64,000 bases of DNA from Bacillus thuringiensis (GCF_022095615.2 NZ_CP155559.1:3469501-3533500), one strand, 5' to 3'. Numbered from the stretch's first letter, positions 28,771 through 38,641 are shown. Program-made: numbers and translations. The notes: generated by a model not told the origin, from the sequence alone.

Positions 28771-29306
28771 TAATAAGGTGAGATCATTAAGTAAACAATA
28801 ACACCAGATAAACTTACATATAACCAAATCGGCATCGTCCAACGTACAATTTTACGATGACGTGTTAATTGATTTGTAAAACCAAATACAAGTGCAAACA
28901 ATGCAAGTGGTACAATAATAGCCGCCAGGATAATATGTGTAATTAAAATAATGAAGTACACATATTTAATGAATCCTTCCCCACCAAAATGTGTTGCCGG
29001 CGCCAAGTAATGATACGATAAATAAGAAACACAAAATAGCAACGTCGTTGTAAATGCTGCCAGGATGAAACCACGGTGCATTTTCACATTCTTCTTAATA
29101 ATAGAGTATAAAGCTGCTAATAAGAATACGAACGTAAAGCTATTAAAAATTGCATTTAACATTGGTAAAATTGTTACATCAAAATGTACTTCTCCTTCAT
29201 AGCCAACAGGTCCAAAGAACAAAAATAAAATAATCGCATTTACAATTACAGAAAGCGTTATCACAATAGGAGCATAGCTTTTCTGATTAGTTGATTGATC
29301 CACCAA
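28764..29306 (-). CDS. DUF420 membrane protein (YozB/CtaM-like)
   Basis: This is a protein of about 180 aa with five or six membrane helices and conserved histidines (KMHRGF, SYLSYHY, ITHIILAA, RHRKIVRW). DUF420 includes S. aureus CtaM, needed for activity of haem A-containing quinol oxidase, and B. subtilis YozB. A role in terminal oxidase maturation is a fair inference. The start is uncertain: AGAGGAG sits 7 bp before TTG 29306, while GTG 29315 abuts it. Confidence 0.85.
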   Translation of the reverse strand: MVDQSTNQKSYAPIVITLSVIVNAIILFLFFGPVGYEGEVHFDVTILPMLNAIFNSFTFVFLLAALYSIIKKNVKMHRGFILAAFTTTLLFCVSYLSYHYLAPATHFGGEGFIKYVYFIILITHIILAAIIVPLALFALVFGFTNQLTRHRKIVRWTMPIWLYVSLSGVIVYLMISPYYQ

Positions 29307-29419
29307 AATGGTCACTCCTCTTCCTTCAAATATGTATACGTAACCTCACTATTTTAACATATTATTCACAGTGTAAATGTGACAATAGTTTGACACAGTA
29401 AGACAGAGCAAAGAAAAAA

Positions 29420-29450
29420 ACCCTTCTTAATAAAACTTCTTAAGAAGGAT
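29420..29450 (-). terminator. Terminator after the 38-aa ORF
   Basis: CCTTCTTAA (29422-29430) and TTAAGAAGG (29440-29448) form a 9-bp stem followed by GTTTTTTT on the minus strand. Confidence 0.75.
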
Positions 29451-29482
29451 TTTATCGCTTTATTATTTAAATAGCAATGTAA

Positions 29483-29599
29483 TTAGTTTTTGTTAAAAAA
29501 CGTATTGCTATATGCTTGATAAATTTCAGATACTTGATATCCCATTAAAGAAATTGCTGTTAATGAAAAGAAACCAATCATAAGAAATCGAAACCACAT
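29483..29599 (-). CDS. Small membrane protein, 38 aa
   Basis: A strong AGGAGGAG precedes ATG 29599, which opens a 38-codon frame: MWFRFLMIGFFSLTAISLMG, then YQVSEIYQAY and a short polar tail. One N-terminal membrane helix is evident. A terminator follows. It is 24 bp downstream of the 103-aa membrane protein gene and probably co-transcribed. Function unknown. Confidence 0.7.
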   Translation of the reverse strand: MWFRFLMIGFFSLTAISLMGYQVSEIYQAYSNTFFNKN

Positions 29600-29623
29600 A
29601 TAAATCTCCTCCTTGTATTTAGC

Positions 29624-29935
29624 CTATAAAGCAGACGCTATATTACAAGTTGAGTGGTACTCTTCATCGTCACTTTCCTTTTTCTTTACAATTGCTGTTA
29701 TAAATCGAATCATAAAGAAAATTACAAAAGGAAATTGTTCGTAATTTACCTTGGCATAGTTTGGCAACGGCTCGCGCTGCACATCGAACGGAGATGAGAA
29801 GGAATAGAACATACCTTGCTCTTCCATATATACAATTACAATTTTCATACAAAACATTATTCCTAGAAACGAAACAATATCTTGCCATTCTGTCGTATAT
29901 AACAAGTTATACAGCTCTAATACGTACTCTTCCAT
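29624..29935 (-). CDS. Hypothetical membrane protein, 103 aa
   Basis: The chosen start ATG 29935 follows AAGGGGG by 6 bp; the open frame begins 18 codons earlier without a ribosome site. The protein has a hydrophobic segment near 20-36 (VSFLGIMFCMKIVIVYM) and another near 68-82 (FPFVIFFMIRFITAIV), with a charged, acidic C-terminus. No family recognised. It precedes the 38-aa membrane protein. Confidence 0.65.
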   Translation of the reverse strand: MEEYVLELYNLLYTTEWQDIVSFLGIMFCMKIVIVYMEEQGMFYSFSSPFDVQREPLPNYAKVNYEQFPFVIFFMIRFITAIVKKKESDDEEYHSTCNIASAL

Positions 29936-30095
29936 CGTCATCCCCCTTTCCTTTTTTACCATTTTGCTCGCCTTTATAAAAAAAGTCAAGAAAAAAGTTT
30001 ATATTCACTATGACAATAGTAATTACTTGTTTCTATGATTATATATGATTCTTTTATAGCAATGATTGGGTGTAACTCTCTTCTAAAACAAGAAA

Positions 30096-31490
30096 TTAGA
30101 ATCGAACAGATTCTTCATTTTTACTTTTAGGATTCAACACTGTACTATTTTTGTTTCTATTGAAAATAAAATAAGAAATTATTATAAGAACAGTAACTAG
30201 CATCGTTAATAGTGCCTGTGAACGTAAAGATTCAATTGCGAGCATTGCAACTAAAACTGCTATAATCGCAGCAATTGTAACGTATGTTACGTACGGAAAA
30301 AACCACATTTTCACTTTCAAATTTTGTTGTTCCGCTTTCCCCATTTTTTTACGTATCTTGAAATGAGAAATTGCTATAACGAGATAAACGAGTAACGCAA
30401 TCCCGCCAGATGCATTCACTAAAAATAAAAATACTTTATCTGGAGATATGTAACTAAAAACAACTCCGATGTAAGCAAAGAAAGTTCCAAATAAAACCGC
30501 CCGAACTGGAACACCACTACTATTCAATTTCAAAAATGCCTTTGGCGCATCTCCTCTTTCTGCCATTGAAAAAAGCATTCTTGAGTTCGTATATAAACCC
30601 GAATTCAAACAAGAAAGTACAGCTGTTAAAACGATAAAATTCATAATTTGTGCTGCCGCTGGTATTCCTATATGTTCAAGCACCGCTACAAACGGGCTTT
30701 TTAGTATGTTCGCCGAATTCCACGGAAGAAGTGTAACAACTACAGCGATTGATCCAATGAAAAATACGAGAATACGCCAAATTACACTATTTGTTGCTGT
30801 TTTTACTGCCTTTACAGGTTCGGCAGACTCTCCAGCGGCCACTGCAACAATCTCAGATCCCATAAATGAAAATATAACGACGGTGATTCCAAGTAGCACC
30901 GAATTTATACCATTTGGCATAAATCCTCCTTGTCCTACTAAATTCGAAGTACCAGGTGCTTCCGTTCCTGGTACAAATCCTAAAATAACAGCTAGTCCAA
31001 GACAAAGGAATAAAACAATACTTATTACTTTGATAAATGAAAACCAATATTCAAATTCTCCAAATGATTTCACCGAGAAAACATTCGTCAACGTTAATAA
31101 AATCGTTAATATTAAGCTTAATAACCAGAGTGGGATTTCTGGAATCCAGTATTGAATAATACCAGCACCTGCTGTAGCTTCTATTGCAATAACAATTACC
31201 CAGAAAAACCAATATAGCCACCCAATTGTATAACCTGCCCATGGACCAATTGCCTCTCTTGCATATGTTGCAAATGAACCACTTGTCGGATTAATAGCTG
31301 CCATTTCTCCTAGCATTCTCATAACGAAAATAACTAGAAGTCCTGCTAATGCATATGAAACGATAGAGCCTGGACCTGCTGAATGCACAACCGCACCACT
31401 TCCAACAAACAAACCAGCTCCTATTACGCCACCAATTGAGATCATTGTTATATGGCGTATTTTGAGGTCTTTCTTAAGATTTTTATCCAA
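30096..31490 (-). CDS. gabP: APC-family amino acid permease, GabP-like
   Basis: This transporter of about 464 aa has 12 membrane helices. TMISIGGVIGAGLFVGSGAV and GPGSIVSYALAGLLVIFVMR follow the B. subtilis GabP sequence closely through most of the length, including FGEFEYWFSFIKV and PWNSANILKSPFVAVLEHIG. GabP imports GABA and related amino acids with protons. No strong ATG start exists; TTG 31490 with AAGGGG 11 bp upstream is chosen, TTG 31511 being an alternative. The gene stands alone. Exact substrate is inferred. Confidence 0.78.
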   Translation of the reverse strand: MDKNLKKDLKIRHITMISIGGVIGAGLFVGSGAVVHSAGPGSIVSYALAGLLVIFVMRMLGEMAAINPTSGSFATYAREAIGPWAGYTIGWLYWFFWVIVIAIEATAGAGIIQYWIPEIPLWLLSLILTILLTLTNVFSVKSFGEFEYWFSFIKVISIVLFLCLGLAVILGFVPGTEAPGTSNLVGQGGFMPNGINSVLLGITVVIFSFMGSEIVAVAAGESAEPVKAVKTATNSVIWRILVFFIGSIAVVVTLLPWNSANILKSPFVAVLEHIGIPAAAQIMNFIVLTAVLSCLNSGLYTNSRMLFSMAERGDAPKAFLKLNSSGVPVRAVLFGTFFAYIGVVFSYISPDKVFLFLVNASGGIALLVYLVIAISHFKIRKKMGKAEQQNLKVKMWFFPYVTYVTIAAIIAVLVAMLAIESLRSQALLTMLVTVLIIISYFIFNRNKNSTVLNPKSKNEESVRF

Positions 31491-31760
31491 CTCTTGTACA
31501 TCCCCTTCCAAACTTAATTTTGAAATTTATGTAAGAGTATTATGCGAAAAATCTTGTCCTATACTTTAAAATATATCAAAATATTCTGAATTTAACAATC
31601 GTAATCCGACCTCCTTCAGAAATTATTACATTAGGTTTAATAATTTTCCATATACAATTGTTGAGAAAATTATAGTCACCTTACAAAAGAATGAATTTTC
31701 AGATATCATTAAATAAACAAGATTATACATCTAGACAACTTTTTGTATAGGAGTGTTGAT
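31491..31760. other. Intergenic region between divergent gabP-like and chitinase genes
   Basis: About 270 AT-rich bp serving two divergent promoters. AGGAG lies before the chitinase ATG. No operator could be identified with confidence. Confidence 0.5.
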
Positions 31761-32843
31761 ATGTTAAACAAGTTCAAATTCATTTGTTGTACTTTAGTAA
31801 TTTTCTTACTGCTACCGCTAGCTCCCTTTCAAGCACAAGCAGCAAACAATTTAGGATCAAAATTACTCGTTGGATACTGGCATAACTTTGATAACGGTAC
31901 TGGCATTATTAAATTAAAAGACGTTTCACCAAAATGGGATGTAATCAATGTATCTTTCGGTGAAACTGGTGGTGATCGTTCCACTGTTGAATTTTCTCCT
32001 GTGTATGGTACGGATGCAGAATTCAAATCAGATATTACTTATTTAAAAAGTAAAGGAAAGAAAGTGGTTCTTTCAATAGGTGGACAAAATGGGGTCGTTT
32101 TACTTCCTGATAATACCGCTAAGCAACGTTTTATTAATTCCATACAATCTCTAATTGATAAATACGGTTTTGATGGAATAGATATTGACCTTGAATCAGG
32201 AATTTACTTAAACGGAAATGACACTAATTTCAAAAACCCAACGACTCCTCAAATCGTAAATCTTATTTCAGCTATTCGGACAATCTCAGATCATTATGGT
32301 CCGAATTTTCTATTAAGCATGGCTCCTGAAACAGCTTATGTTCAAGGTGGTTATAGCGCATATGGAAGCATCTGGGGTGCATATTTACCGATTATTTACG
32401 GGGTGAAAGACAAACTAACATACATTCACGTTCAACACTACAACGCTGGTAGCGGGATTGGAATGGACGGTAATAACTACAATCAAGGTACTGCAGACTA
32501 CGAAGTCGCTATGGCAGATATGCTCTTACATGGTTTTCCTGTAGGTGGTAATGCAAATAACATTTTCCCAGCTCTTCGTTCGGATCAAGTCATGATTGGA
32601 CTTCCTGCAGCACCAGCGGCCGCTCCAAGTGGCGGATATATTTCTCCAACTGAAATGAAAAAAGCCTTAGATTATATCATTAAAGGAATTCCTTTCGGAG
32701 GAAAGTATAAACTTTCCAATCAGAGCGGCTATCCCGCATTCCGCGGCCTAATGTCTTGGTCTATTAACTGGGATGCAAAAAACAACTTTGAATTCTCTAA
32801 TAACTATAGAACATATTTTGATGCTATCCCCTTGCAAAAATAA
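31761..32843 (+). CDS. Secreted GH18 chitinase, 36-kDa type
   Basis: This 360-aa enzyme has a signal peptide cleaved after AQA (residue 27), so the mature protein starts ANNLGSK. It is a single GH18 barrel with SIGG at 105-108 and the catalytic motif DGIDIDLE ending in Glu145, plus the substrate residues QHYNAGSG. No chitin-binding or fibronectin domain is present. Sequence and length agree with the B. cereus/B. thuringiensis Chi36/ChiA chitinase. ATG 31761 follows AGGAG; the frame opens six codons upstream. It hydrolyses chitin outside the cell. Confidence 0.94.
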   Translation: MLNKFKFICCTLVIFLLLPLAPFQAQAANNLGSKLLVGYWHNFDNGTGIIKLKDVSPKWDVINVSFGETGGDRSTVEFSPVYGTDAEFKSDITYLKSKGKKVVLSIGGQNGVVLLPDNTAKQRFINSIQSLIDKYGFDGIDIDLESGIYLNGNDTNFKNPTTPQIVNLISAIRTISDHYGPNFLLSMAPETAYVQGGYSAYGSIWGAYLPIIYGVKDKLTYIHVQHYNAGSGIGMDGNNYNQGTADYEVAMADMLLHGFPVGGNANNIFPALRSDQVMIGLPAAPAAAPSGGYISPTEMKKALDYIIKGIPFGGKYKLSNQSGYPAFRGLMSWSINWDAKNNFEFSNNYRTYFDAIPLQK

Positions 32844-32845
32844 TA

Positions 32846-32890
32846 AAAACAACAATAGGTTATATAAGGTAACCTATTGTTGTTTTTTTA
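32846..32890. terminator. Chitinase terminator
   Basis: AACAACAATAGGTTA and TAACCTATTGTTGTT form a 15-bp stem with T-runs on both strands. Confidence 0.88.
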
Positions 32891-32946
32891 TAAATCACTT
32901 TTTCACTTCTACATGATGAAGAGATTTTTTTCCATCTCTAACATAA

Positions 32947-33030
32947 CTATTTACAAGACTTAAAAGTAAGTTTCCACAAAACCATTTGCTTATATAAACT
33001 TTCCAATTCTTTATGCCATGTTTCTATCAT
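32947..33030 (-). pseudogene. Short ORF or gene remnant, 27 codons
   Basis: AAAGGGG sits 7 bp before ATG 33030, which opens MIETWHKELESLYKQMVLWK and stops after 27 codons. An adjacent frame stays open past that stop and reads LLSLVNSYVRDGKKSLHHVE before ending near the shared terminator. The good ribosome site and continuing second frame suggest either a tiny gene or a frameshifted remnant. Low confidence. Confidence 0.3.
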
Positions 33031-33139
33031 AGAAATGCCCCTTTCTTTTTTAACACTTTAAATAAAAGTTACATAATATTCTGTTTTTAATCAATAAAAA
33101 AGAGCACTTTCATTGAAAACCCTCCTATTACTGAATGGT

Positions 33140-34033
33140 TTAGTTACTATTTTGCTTCAATACAAATACCGAAAGTTCAGGTACACTCAAAAATCTAACA
33201 GGCATTCGGGTTGTCCCAATACCACGATTTACGTATAAATGTAACGGCTTATTCTTTCCTTCTAATTCATACATACCTTCCACATAGCTCTCAGCTAATT
33301 TTGTAGTAATTAATGGACCTATAAAAGGAATTTGAACTTGTCCTCCGTGACTATGGCCTGACATTTGAAAATCAACTGGGTAACGAGCTACTTTGTCTAC
33401 AACATCCGGCTCATGTACTAAAAGCATATTAAAATCTTGTTGCCTCACATGTTTTAAAGTCGAGTCTATTTGCGGCTTTCCTAATAAGAAATCATCCAAA
33501 CCTGATATTGTAATATATTTTCCGTTTTCCGCTTTAATTTTTTGCATTTCATTTACTAACACAGAGAAACCAGCTTCCTCCATATATTTTTTATAAAATA
33601 AACTACCTCCCCCGCCCCTATCATGATTCCCAAACACTGCATATTTCCCTAAGGGTGCATGTATTTTCTGTAAAATACCTTTCGCTTCTTCTCTCTCCGC
33701 CTTATATGATCCAAACTTATCTATTAAATCCCCTGTAAAAACTACTACATCTGGATGTAACGCATTCATCTTCTCCACCAAATTTTCTAGTTGTTTCAGT
33801 GTAAATTCTGGCCCTAAATGTACATCTGAGAATTGTAATATTTTTTTATTATTAAACTCTTTAGGAATTGTAGATGCTTCTATTTCATTCCACGTAACTG
33901 TTACTAGTTTTCGTTCTATTTCTGTCGCATAGAAATACAAACTTACTGAAATCATTACTATACTTATAAAACTGAGTATGAATATTTTTATGATTGATTT
34001 TTTTTGTTCTTTTTTTACATGATGCGTATTCAT
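33140..34033 (-). CDS. Membrane-anchored metallophosphoesterase (YkuE-like)
   Basis: This 297-aa protein has an N-terminal membrane anchor (about 14-31) and a calcineurin-type phosphoesterase domain. The metal ligands lie in FSDVHLG, FTGDLID, GNHDRGGGG and SGHSHGGQVQIP. Members act on phospholipid head groups or nucleotides; the substrate here is unknown. AGAGGTGAG precedes the ATG. It is divergent from the formate/nitrite-type channel gene. Confidence 0.88.
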   Translation of the reverse strand: MNTHHVKKEQKKSIIKIFILSFISIVMISVSLYFYATEIERKLVTVTWNEIEASTIPKEFNNKKILQFSDVHLGPEFTLKQLENLVEKMNALHPDVVVFTGDLIDKFGSYKAEREEAKGILQKIHAPLGKYAVFGNHDRGGGGSLFYKKYMEEAGFSVLVNEMQKIKAENGKYITISGLDDFLLGKPQIDSTLKHVRQQDFNMLLVHEPDVVDKVARYPVDFQMSGHSHGGQVQIPFIGPLITTKLAESYVEGMYELEGKNKPLHLYVNRGIGTTRMPVRFLSVPELSVFVLKQNSN

Positions 34034-34125
34034 GTTCTCACCTCTAAAAGTACTTTACAGCCTTATTGTTACATTAATGTGACAACATGAACAATGTTAG
34101 TTATATCCAATTTTACCCATTCGTT

Positions 34126-34154
34126 TTGACAAACTTATACAGAAGTCATAACAT
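34126..34154 (+). promoter_or_regulatory. Promoter of the formate/nitrite-type channel gene
   Basis: TTGACA (34126-34131), 17-bp spacer, TAACAT (34149-34154), about 74 bp before the ATG. Confidence 0.65.
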
Positions 34155-34227
34155 ATTTTTATAATACATAGATTCTTAAAAATGTTCCTTCTATTCATTC
34201 TATCATTTTATTAAGGAGAGGTTATTC

Positions 34228-35043
34228 ATGTCTGTATTTACACCAGAAGAAATTACGGAACTTGCTGCGAATTCCGGAAGAAAAAAAGCTCATTTATCAT
34301 TACTCCCTATGCTAATTCTCGGTTTTTTTGGTGGTGCTTTCATAGCATTAGGGTATTTACTCGATATCCATGTTATCGGAACAATGCCAAAATCTTGGGG
34401 ATCATTTACTAATTTTCTAGGCGCTGCTGTATTCCCTATCGGTCTTATACTCGTTATTCTTGCAGGCGGTGAACTAGTAACTGGTAACATGATGACAGTT
34501 TCTATGGCTTGGCTTCAAAAGAAAATTACTTTATTTCATTTCATACGAAATTTAGTTATTGTTACGTTTAGCAACTTCATAGGTGCTGTATTCGTTGCCT
34601 ATTTTTTCGGTCATATCGTCGGATTAACAGAGGGCGCTTTTTTAGCGAAAACAGTTTCTATTGCGCAAGCTAAACTACAAGATACACCGCTGCAAGCCTT
34701 CATTTCTGCAATCGGATGTAATTGGCTCGTTTGTTTAGCTGTTTGGCTCAGTATGGGAAGTAAAGAATTTATCGGAAAAATTATCGGTATTTGGTTCCCA
34801 GTTATGACTTTTGTTGCGATTGGATTTCAACATGTTGTGGCCAATATGTTTGTCATCCCAGCTGCAATTTTTGCCGGTCATTTAACTTGGTTTGAATATT
34901 TTCCAAACTTCATTTTTATTTTCTTTGGAAACTTAGTAGGAGGTATGTTATTTGTAGCATTACCTTATTTCATATCATATAATAAGAAGCTCCCTTCCAA
35001 TAAAGAGCAAACTGAATTAAAAAAACAATCTGTATCCGCTTAA
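34228..35043 (+). CDS. Formate/nitrite transporter family channel
   Basis: This 271-aa protein has six membrane helices in the FNT arrangement. Seen are FFGGAFIALGYLLDI in helix 1, AGGELVTGNMM at the helix 2 break, and CNWLVCLAVWLS and FQHVVANMFVIPAAIFAG for helices 4 and 5. FNT pentamers pass formate, nitrite or hydrosulfide as the acid or anion. AGGAGAGG lies 8 bp before the ATG. It is a single gene, so the anion carried cannot be told from context. Confidence 0.88.
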   Translation: MSVFTPEEITELAANSGRKKAHLSLLPMLILGFFGGAFIALGYLLDIHVIGTMPKSWGSFTNFLGAAVFPIGLILVILAGGELVTGNMMTVSMAWLQKKITLFHFIRNLVIVTFSNFIGAVFVAYFFGHIVGLTEGAFLAKTVSIAQAKLQDTPLQAFISAIGCNWLVCLAVWLSMGSKEFIGKIIGIWFPVMTFVAIGFQHVVANMFVIPAAIFAGHLTWFEYFPNFIFIFFGNLVGGMLFVALPYFISYNKKLPSNKEQTELKKQSVSA

Positions 35044-35115
35044 ATGAACTGTCTATACAGTGGCTCTAAAAAATATTACAAATTTCATTTTTTTTACGAA
35101 TATATGTGCGTACAC

Positions 35116-35144
35116 TTGTTCTCGAATGTTTTATACGTTATAAT
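35116..35144 (+). promoter_or_regulatory. HU gene promoter
   Basis: TTGTTC (35116-35121), 17-bp spacer and a perfect TATAAT (35139-35144), about 40 bp before the start. Confidence 0.75.
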
Positions 35145-35184
35145 AACAACTTAAATAGCATTATTTACATATGAGGTGAAAAAC

Positions 35185-35457
35185 ATGAACAAAACAGAAT
35201 TAATCAAAAACGTAGCACAAAATGCTGAGATTTCTCAAAAAGAAGCTACTGTAGTTTTACAAACTGTAGTAGAATCAATCACTAACACTTTAGCTGCTGG
35301 TGAAAAAGTACAACTTATCGGATTCGGTACATTCGAAGTACGCGAAAGAGCTGCTCGTACAGGCCGTAACCCACAAACTGGTGAAGAAATGCAAATCGCA
35401 GCTTCTAAAGTACCTGCTTTCAAAGCTGGTAAAGAACTTAAAGAAGCTGTAAAATAA
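35185..35457 (+). CDS. HU-family histone-like DNA-binding protein
   Basis: This 90-aa protein is of standard HU length. [17 protein letters not shown] begins helix 1, [18 protein letters not shown] forms the beta-arm with the intercalating Pro, and [16 protein letters not shown] is the HU C-terminal signature. It bends and compacts DNA as a dimer. GAGGTG lies 8 bp before the ATG; a GTG three codons upstream is part of that ribosome site. It is one of probably several HU paralogues in this group. Confidence 0.93.
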   Translation: MNKTELIKNVAQNAEISQKEATVVLQTVVESITNTLAAGEKVQLIGFGTFEVRERAARTGRNPQTGEEMQIAASKVPAFKAGKELKEAVK

Positions 35458-35462
35458 TGAAA

Positions 35463-35499
35463 AAAATAGCCTTCTCGTTTACGAGAGGGCTATTTTTTT
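35463..35499. terminator. Bidirectional terminator between HU and GNAT genes
   Basis: AAATAGCC-TCTCG and CGAGA-GGCTATTT pair around TTTA. The stem also covers the last codons of the convergent GNAT gene. Confidence 0.85.
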
Positions 35500-35958
35500 C
35501 ATTACATAATTAATAAAAATCTGACCATTATGCTGTTTCTTTTGTTCCTTTATGCAAATAAAACCTTTACTCTCAAAAAACGGTTTTGCTGTAATACTCG
35601 CTTCTGTATATATTTCCCTACACCCCAAGTTCACTGCTTCTTTTTCTAACTTCTGTAGTATGTACGAAGCTATTCTTTTTCCTTGATAATCTTTATGCGT
35701 AAATAAACGATCTATGTAATGCTCATCATTATAATCCCCAAATCCCACTATCACACCGTTATGATCCGCTACATAACTAATATTCTTTTCTAAAGACCTT
35801 AACCAACTTTCTTTATCTAGTTGATCTGGTGCCCATGCCTGTAGCTGTAACACGTTATAATCTTTTGCATTAATTGTATGAACTGTTTCATAGAACAATT
35901 GTAATACTTGTTCTAAATCCTCTTTATGGAATGTTCTAATGATCGTACCTTTTAACAT
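35479..35958 (-). CDS. GNAT-family N-acetyltransferase
   Basis: This 159-aa protein has the GNAT fold. HKDYQGKRIASYILQKLEKEA near residue 92 is the acetyl-CoA pyrophosphate loop (Q/RxxGxG/A variant), and FFESKGF near 128 is the typical C-terminal motif. GGAGG precedes the ATG. The acceptor is unknown. Its final codons lie inside the shared terminator. Confidence 0.82.
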   Translation of the reverse strand: MLKGTIIRTFHKEDLEQVLQLFYETVHTINAKDYNVLQLQAWAPDQLDKESWLRSLEKNISYVADHNGVIVGFGDYNDEHYIDRLFTHKDYQGKRIASYILQKLEKEAVNLGCREIYTEASITAKPFFESKGFICIKEQKKQHNGQIFINYVMKKIALS

Positions 35959-36055
35959 ATATGAACCTCCTTACTAAACTATCATTTAACTTTTCTACCA
36001 TCTAGTATTCAATATTTCCGCTTTATTATATCTTTTTTCTTTCTATATAAACAAA

Positions 36056-36087
36056 AAAACAATACTTATTTCAAAGTATTGTTTTTT
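36056..36087 (-). terminator. copA terminator
   Basis: AAAACAATACTT and AAGTATTGTTTT form a stem followed by TTTTTTT on the minus strand. Confidence 0.82.
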
Positions 36088-36128
36088 TATAAAAGCATAT
36101 GCAATTGCTCTATAGATTTAAAGTTTTA

Positions 36129-38546
36129 TTATTTTAATTTCACTCTTTGTAGTCGTAATGCATTTAATACGACCGATACAGAACTAAATGCCATCGCGGC
36201 TCCAGCAACCCAAGGTGCCAAGAAACCGAACGCGGCGATCGGGATTCCTAAGCCGTTATAAGCTAGTGCCCAGAATAAATTTTGCTTAATATTTCTTATC
36301 GTCATCTTACTCATAAAGATTGCATCAGCAATACTATTTAAATCACCACGGATTAACGTAATATCTGCCGCTTCCATCGCTACATCCGTACCTGTTCCAA
36401 TTGCCATACCGATATCCGCCGTAGCAAGTGCTGGAGCATCATTTATTCCATCTCCAACCATTGCTACTTTCTTACCTTGCGCTTGGAGTTTTTTCACTTC
36501 TTCTGCTTTTCCTTCTGGTAATACTTCTGCAATTACGTGATCAATACCAACTTGCTTAGCAATTGCTTGAGCAGTTTGTGTATTATCTCCTGTAATCATA
36601 ACAACGTCTAGACCCATTTTCTTAAGTCTTGCTATAGCTGCTTTTGAAGTATCTTTTACAGTATCCGCAACGGCAACTATTCCAGCATACTCCTTATCTA
36701 TTGCTATTAACATTGCTGTTTTTCCTTCTCGTTCTAGCGCTTCCATCGATTTAGAAACTTCTTCAATATCAATATCGAATTTCTTCATTAATCGACGTGT
36801 ACCTATTAATAATTGTTTCCCTTCTACAACGGATTCGATGCCGAATCCCGGAATTGCTTCAAATGTTTCTGAACTTGGGATAACAATTTTCTTTTCTTTA
36901 ATTCCCTCTACAATCGCTTCTGCAAGTGGATGTTCAGAATTTTTTTCTGCCGCACCTACTAGACGTAGCATTTCTTCTTCGTGGAATTCATCTGCTACAA
37001 TTACATCTGTTAACACCGGCTTCCCATTTGTCACAGTACCTGTTTTATCTAGAATAACTGTATCTAATCGATGCGTTGCTTCTAAATGCTCCCCGCCTTT
37101 AAATAAAATGCCATACTCAGCCGATCTTCCTGATCCCGCCATAATAGATGTAGGTGTCGCAAGACCTAATGCACACGGACATGCGATAACAAGTACGGCT
37201 ATCATTTTTTCAAGTGCTCCACCAAAATCACCAGGTGTAACAAATAGCATCCACACTGCAAATGTGATAATAGCAATCACAACTACAACCGGTACGAAAA
37301 TACCTGAAATTTGATCCGCTACCCTTTGAATAGGCGCTTTTGAACCTTGAGCCTCTTCTACTACTTTAATGATTTGAGCTAATGCAGTATCTCTGCCTAC
37401 TTTAGTTGCTTTCACTTTTAAAAATCCATTTTTATTCATTGTAGAGCCGATTACTACATCCCCAATTGTTTTATCAACTGGAATACTCTCGCCTGTCAAC
37501 ATCGATTCATCTATCGCTGACTTTCCTTCTACAATTTCCCCATCTACCGGGATTTTTTCCCCTGGTTTCACATAAACGATATCACCAGCTACGACTTCTT
37601 CGATTAAAATTTTTATTTCTGTTCCATCTCGTACAACAGTAGCGGTTTTCGCCTGTAATCCCATTAATTTTTTAATCGCTTCTGACGAGCGTCCCTTTGC
37701 TTTCGCCTCAAATAATTTACCTAAAATAATTAATGTAATAAGTACCGCACTCGTTTCAAAATACAAGTCTGTCATATGTTCCGAAGAACCAATCGACCTA
37801 ATGCTTAAATACACACTGTAGAAATACGCTGCAGATGTTCCAAGTGCCACCAGTACATCCATATTGGCGCTTTTATTACGTAATGCTTTATAAGCCCCAA
37901 CATAAAACTGGCCACCAATGATAAACTGAACTGGAGTTGCAAGAGCTAGCTGCACCCAAGGGTTCATAAGCATATCAGGTAAATAAATAAACGATGTAAA
38001 TGAGAAATGACTTACCATTGCCCACAATAACGGGAATGATAAAATAAATGAAATGATAAATTTCTTCTTTTGTCGCTCAATTTCTTGTAAGCGATGATCA
38101 GTTGATTCGTCTTGCTCATCTGATTTCACTTCCAATTTATATCCTAATTTCGTAATTGCACTCTTCATTTCATTTACATGAATTTCATCAGGATTAAAAT
38201 CTACTGTAGCCGATTCTAAAGCGAAATTTACTGTCGCTCCGTTCACACCTTCTAACTTATTTAAACGCTTTTCTACTCTATTCGCACATGCTGCGCATGT
38301 CATCCCAGAAACAGTAAACTCAGCTTTATCACTTACAATTCCATATCCTAACGATTCAACTTTTTCCTTAAACTGTTGCGGGTTTGTTTTTTGGGGGTCA
38401 TACATTATTTTTGTTTTTTCAAGTGCAAAATTTACATTTGCATCATGAACACCTTCTACTTTTTTCAAGCCTTTTTCAATTCTATTTGCACATGCCGCAC
38501 ATGTCATTCCTGATATTTGAAGATTGGCCTCTTTCTGTTCATTCAT
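36129..38546 (-). CDS. copA: Copper-exporting P1B-type ATPase
   Basis: This 805-aa pump expels Cu(I). Two N-terminal metal-binding domains carry [10 protein letters not shown] (about residues 11 and 79). The membrane metal site is [12 protein letters not shown], the phosphorylated Asp lies in [10 protein letters not shown], and SEHPLAEAI and [11 protein letters not shown] mark the N and P domains. ATG 38546 was chosen because GAGGTG immediately upstream is the ribosome site. It lies downstream of copZ with its own CsoR-like operator (38561-38578) between. Confidence 0.96.
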   Translation of the reverse strand: MNEQKEANLQISGMTCAACANRIEKGLKKVEGVHDANVNFALEKTKIMYDPQKTNPQQFKEKVESLGYGIVSDKAEFTVSGMTCAACANRVEKRLNKLEGVNGATVNFALESATVDFNPDEIHVNEMKSAITKLGYKLEVKSDEQDESTDHRLQEIERQKKKFIISFILSFPLLWAMVSHFSFTSFIYLPDMLMNPWVQLALATPVQFIIGGQFYVGAYKALRNKSANMDVLVALGTSAAYFYSVYLSIRSIGSSEHMTDLYFETSAVLITLIILGKLFEAKAKGRSSEAIKKLMGLQAKTATVVRDGTEIKILIEEVVAGDIVYVKPGEKIPVDGEIVEGKSAIDESMLTGESIPVDKTIGDVVIGSTMNKNGFLKVKATKVGRDTALAQIIKVVEEAQGSKAPIQRVADQISGIFVPVVVVIAIITFAVWMLFVTPGDFGGALEKMIAVLVIACPCALGLATPTSIMAGSGRSAEYGILFKGGEHLEATHRLDTVILDKTGTVTNGKPVLTDVIVADEFHEEEMLRLVGAAEKNSEHPLAEAIVEGIKEKKIVIPSSETFEAIPGFGIESVVEGKQLLIGTRRLMKKFDIDIEEVSKSMEALEREGKTAMLIAIDKEYAGIVAVADTVKDTSKAAIARLKKMGLDVVMITGDNTQTAQAIAKQVGIDHVIAEVLPEGKAEEVKKLQAQGKKVAMVGDGINDAPALATADIGMAIGTGTDVAMEAADITLIRGDLNSIADAIFMSKMTIRNIKQNLFWALAYNGLGIPIAAFGFLAPWVAGAAMAFSSVSVVLNALRLQRVKLK

Positions 38547-38560
38547 GTCTCTCACCTCTA

Positions 38561-38578
38561 TATACCCTCATAAGGTAT
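38561..38578 (-). promoter_or_regulatory. CsoR-operator-like palindrome before copA
   Basis: TATACC-CTCATAA-GGTATA is an inverted repeat close to the Bacillus CsoR operator pattern, placed just upstream of the copA ribosome site. No convincing -35/-10 pair was seen with it. Confidence 0.55.
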
Positions 38579-38591
38579 AATTATTAACAAA

Positions 38592-38626
38592 ATAAATCGT
38601 ACTTCCTATAAAGTACGATTTATTTC
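38592..38626 (-). terminator. Hairpin between copZ and copA
   Basis: AAATCGTACTT (38595-38605) and AAGTACGATTT form an 11-bp stem. A short T-run follows on the minus strand. It may terminate or attenuate part of the copZ transcripts, raising CopZ over CopA, while copA could have its own promoter. Confidence 0.65.
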
Positions 38627-38641
38627 CATATCTAAAAATAA

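Noticed and set aside
36838..37314. 158-codon frame antisense to copA
   Set aside because: Shadow of a conserved coding region; copA motifs are intact on the other strand.
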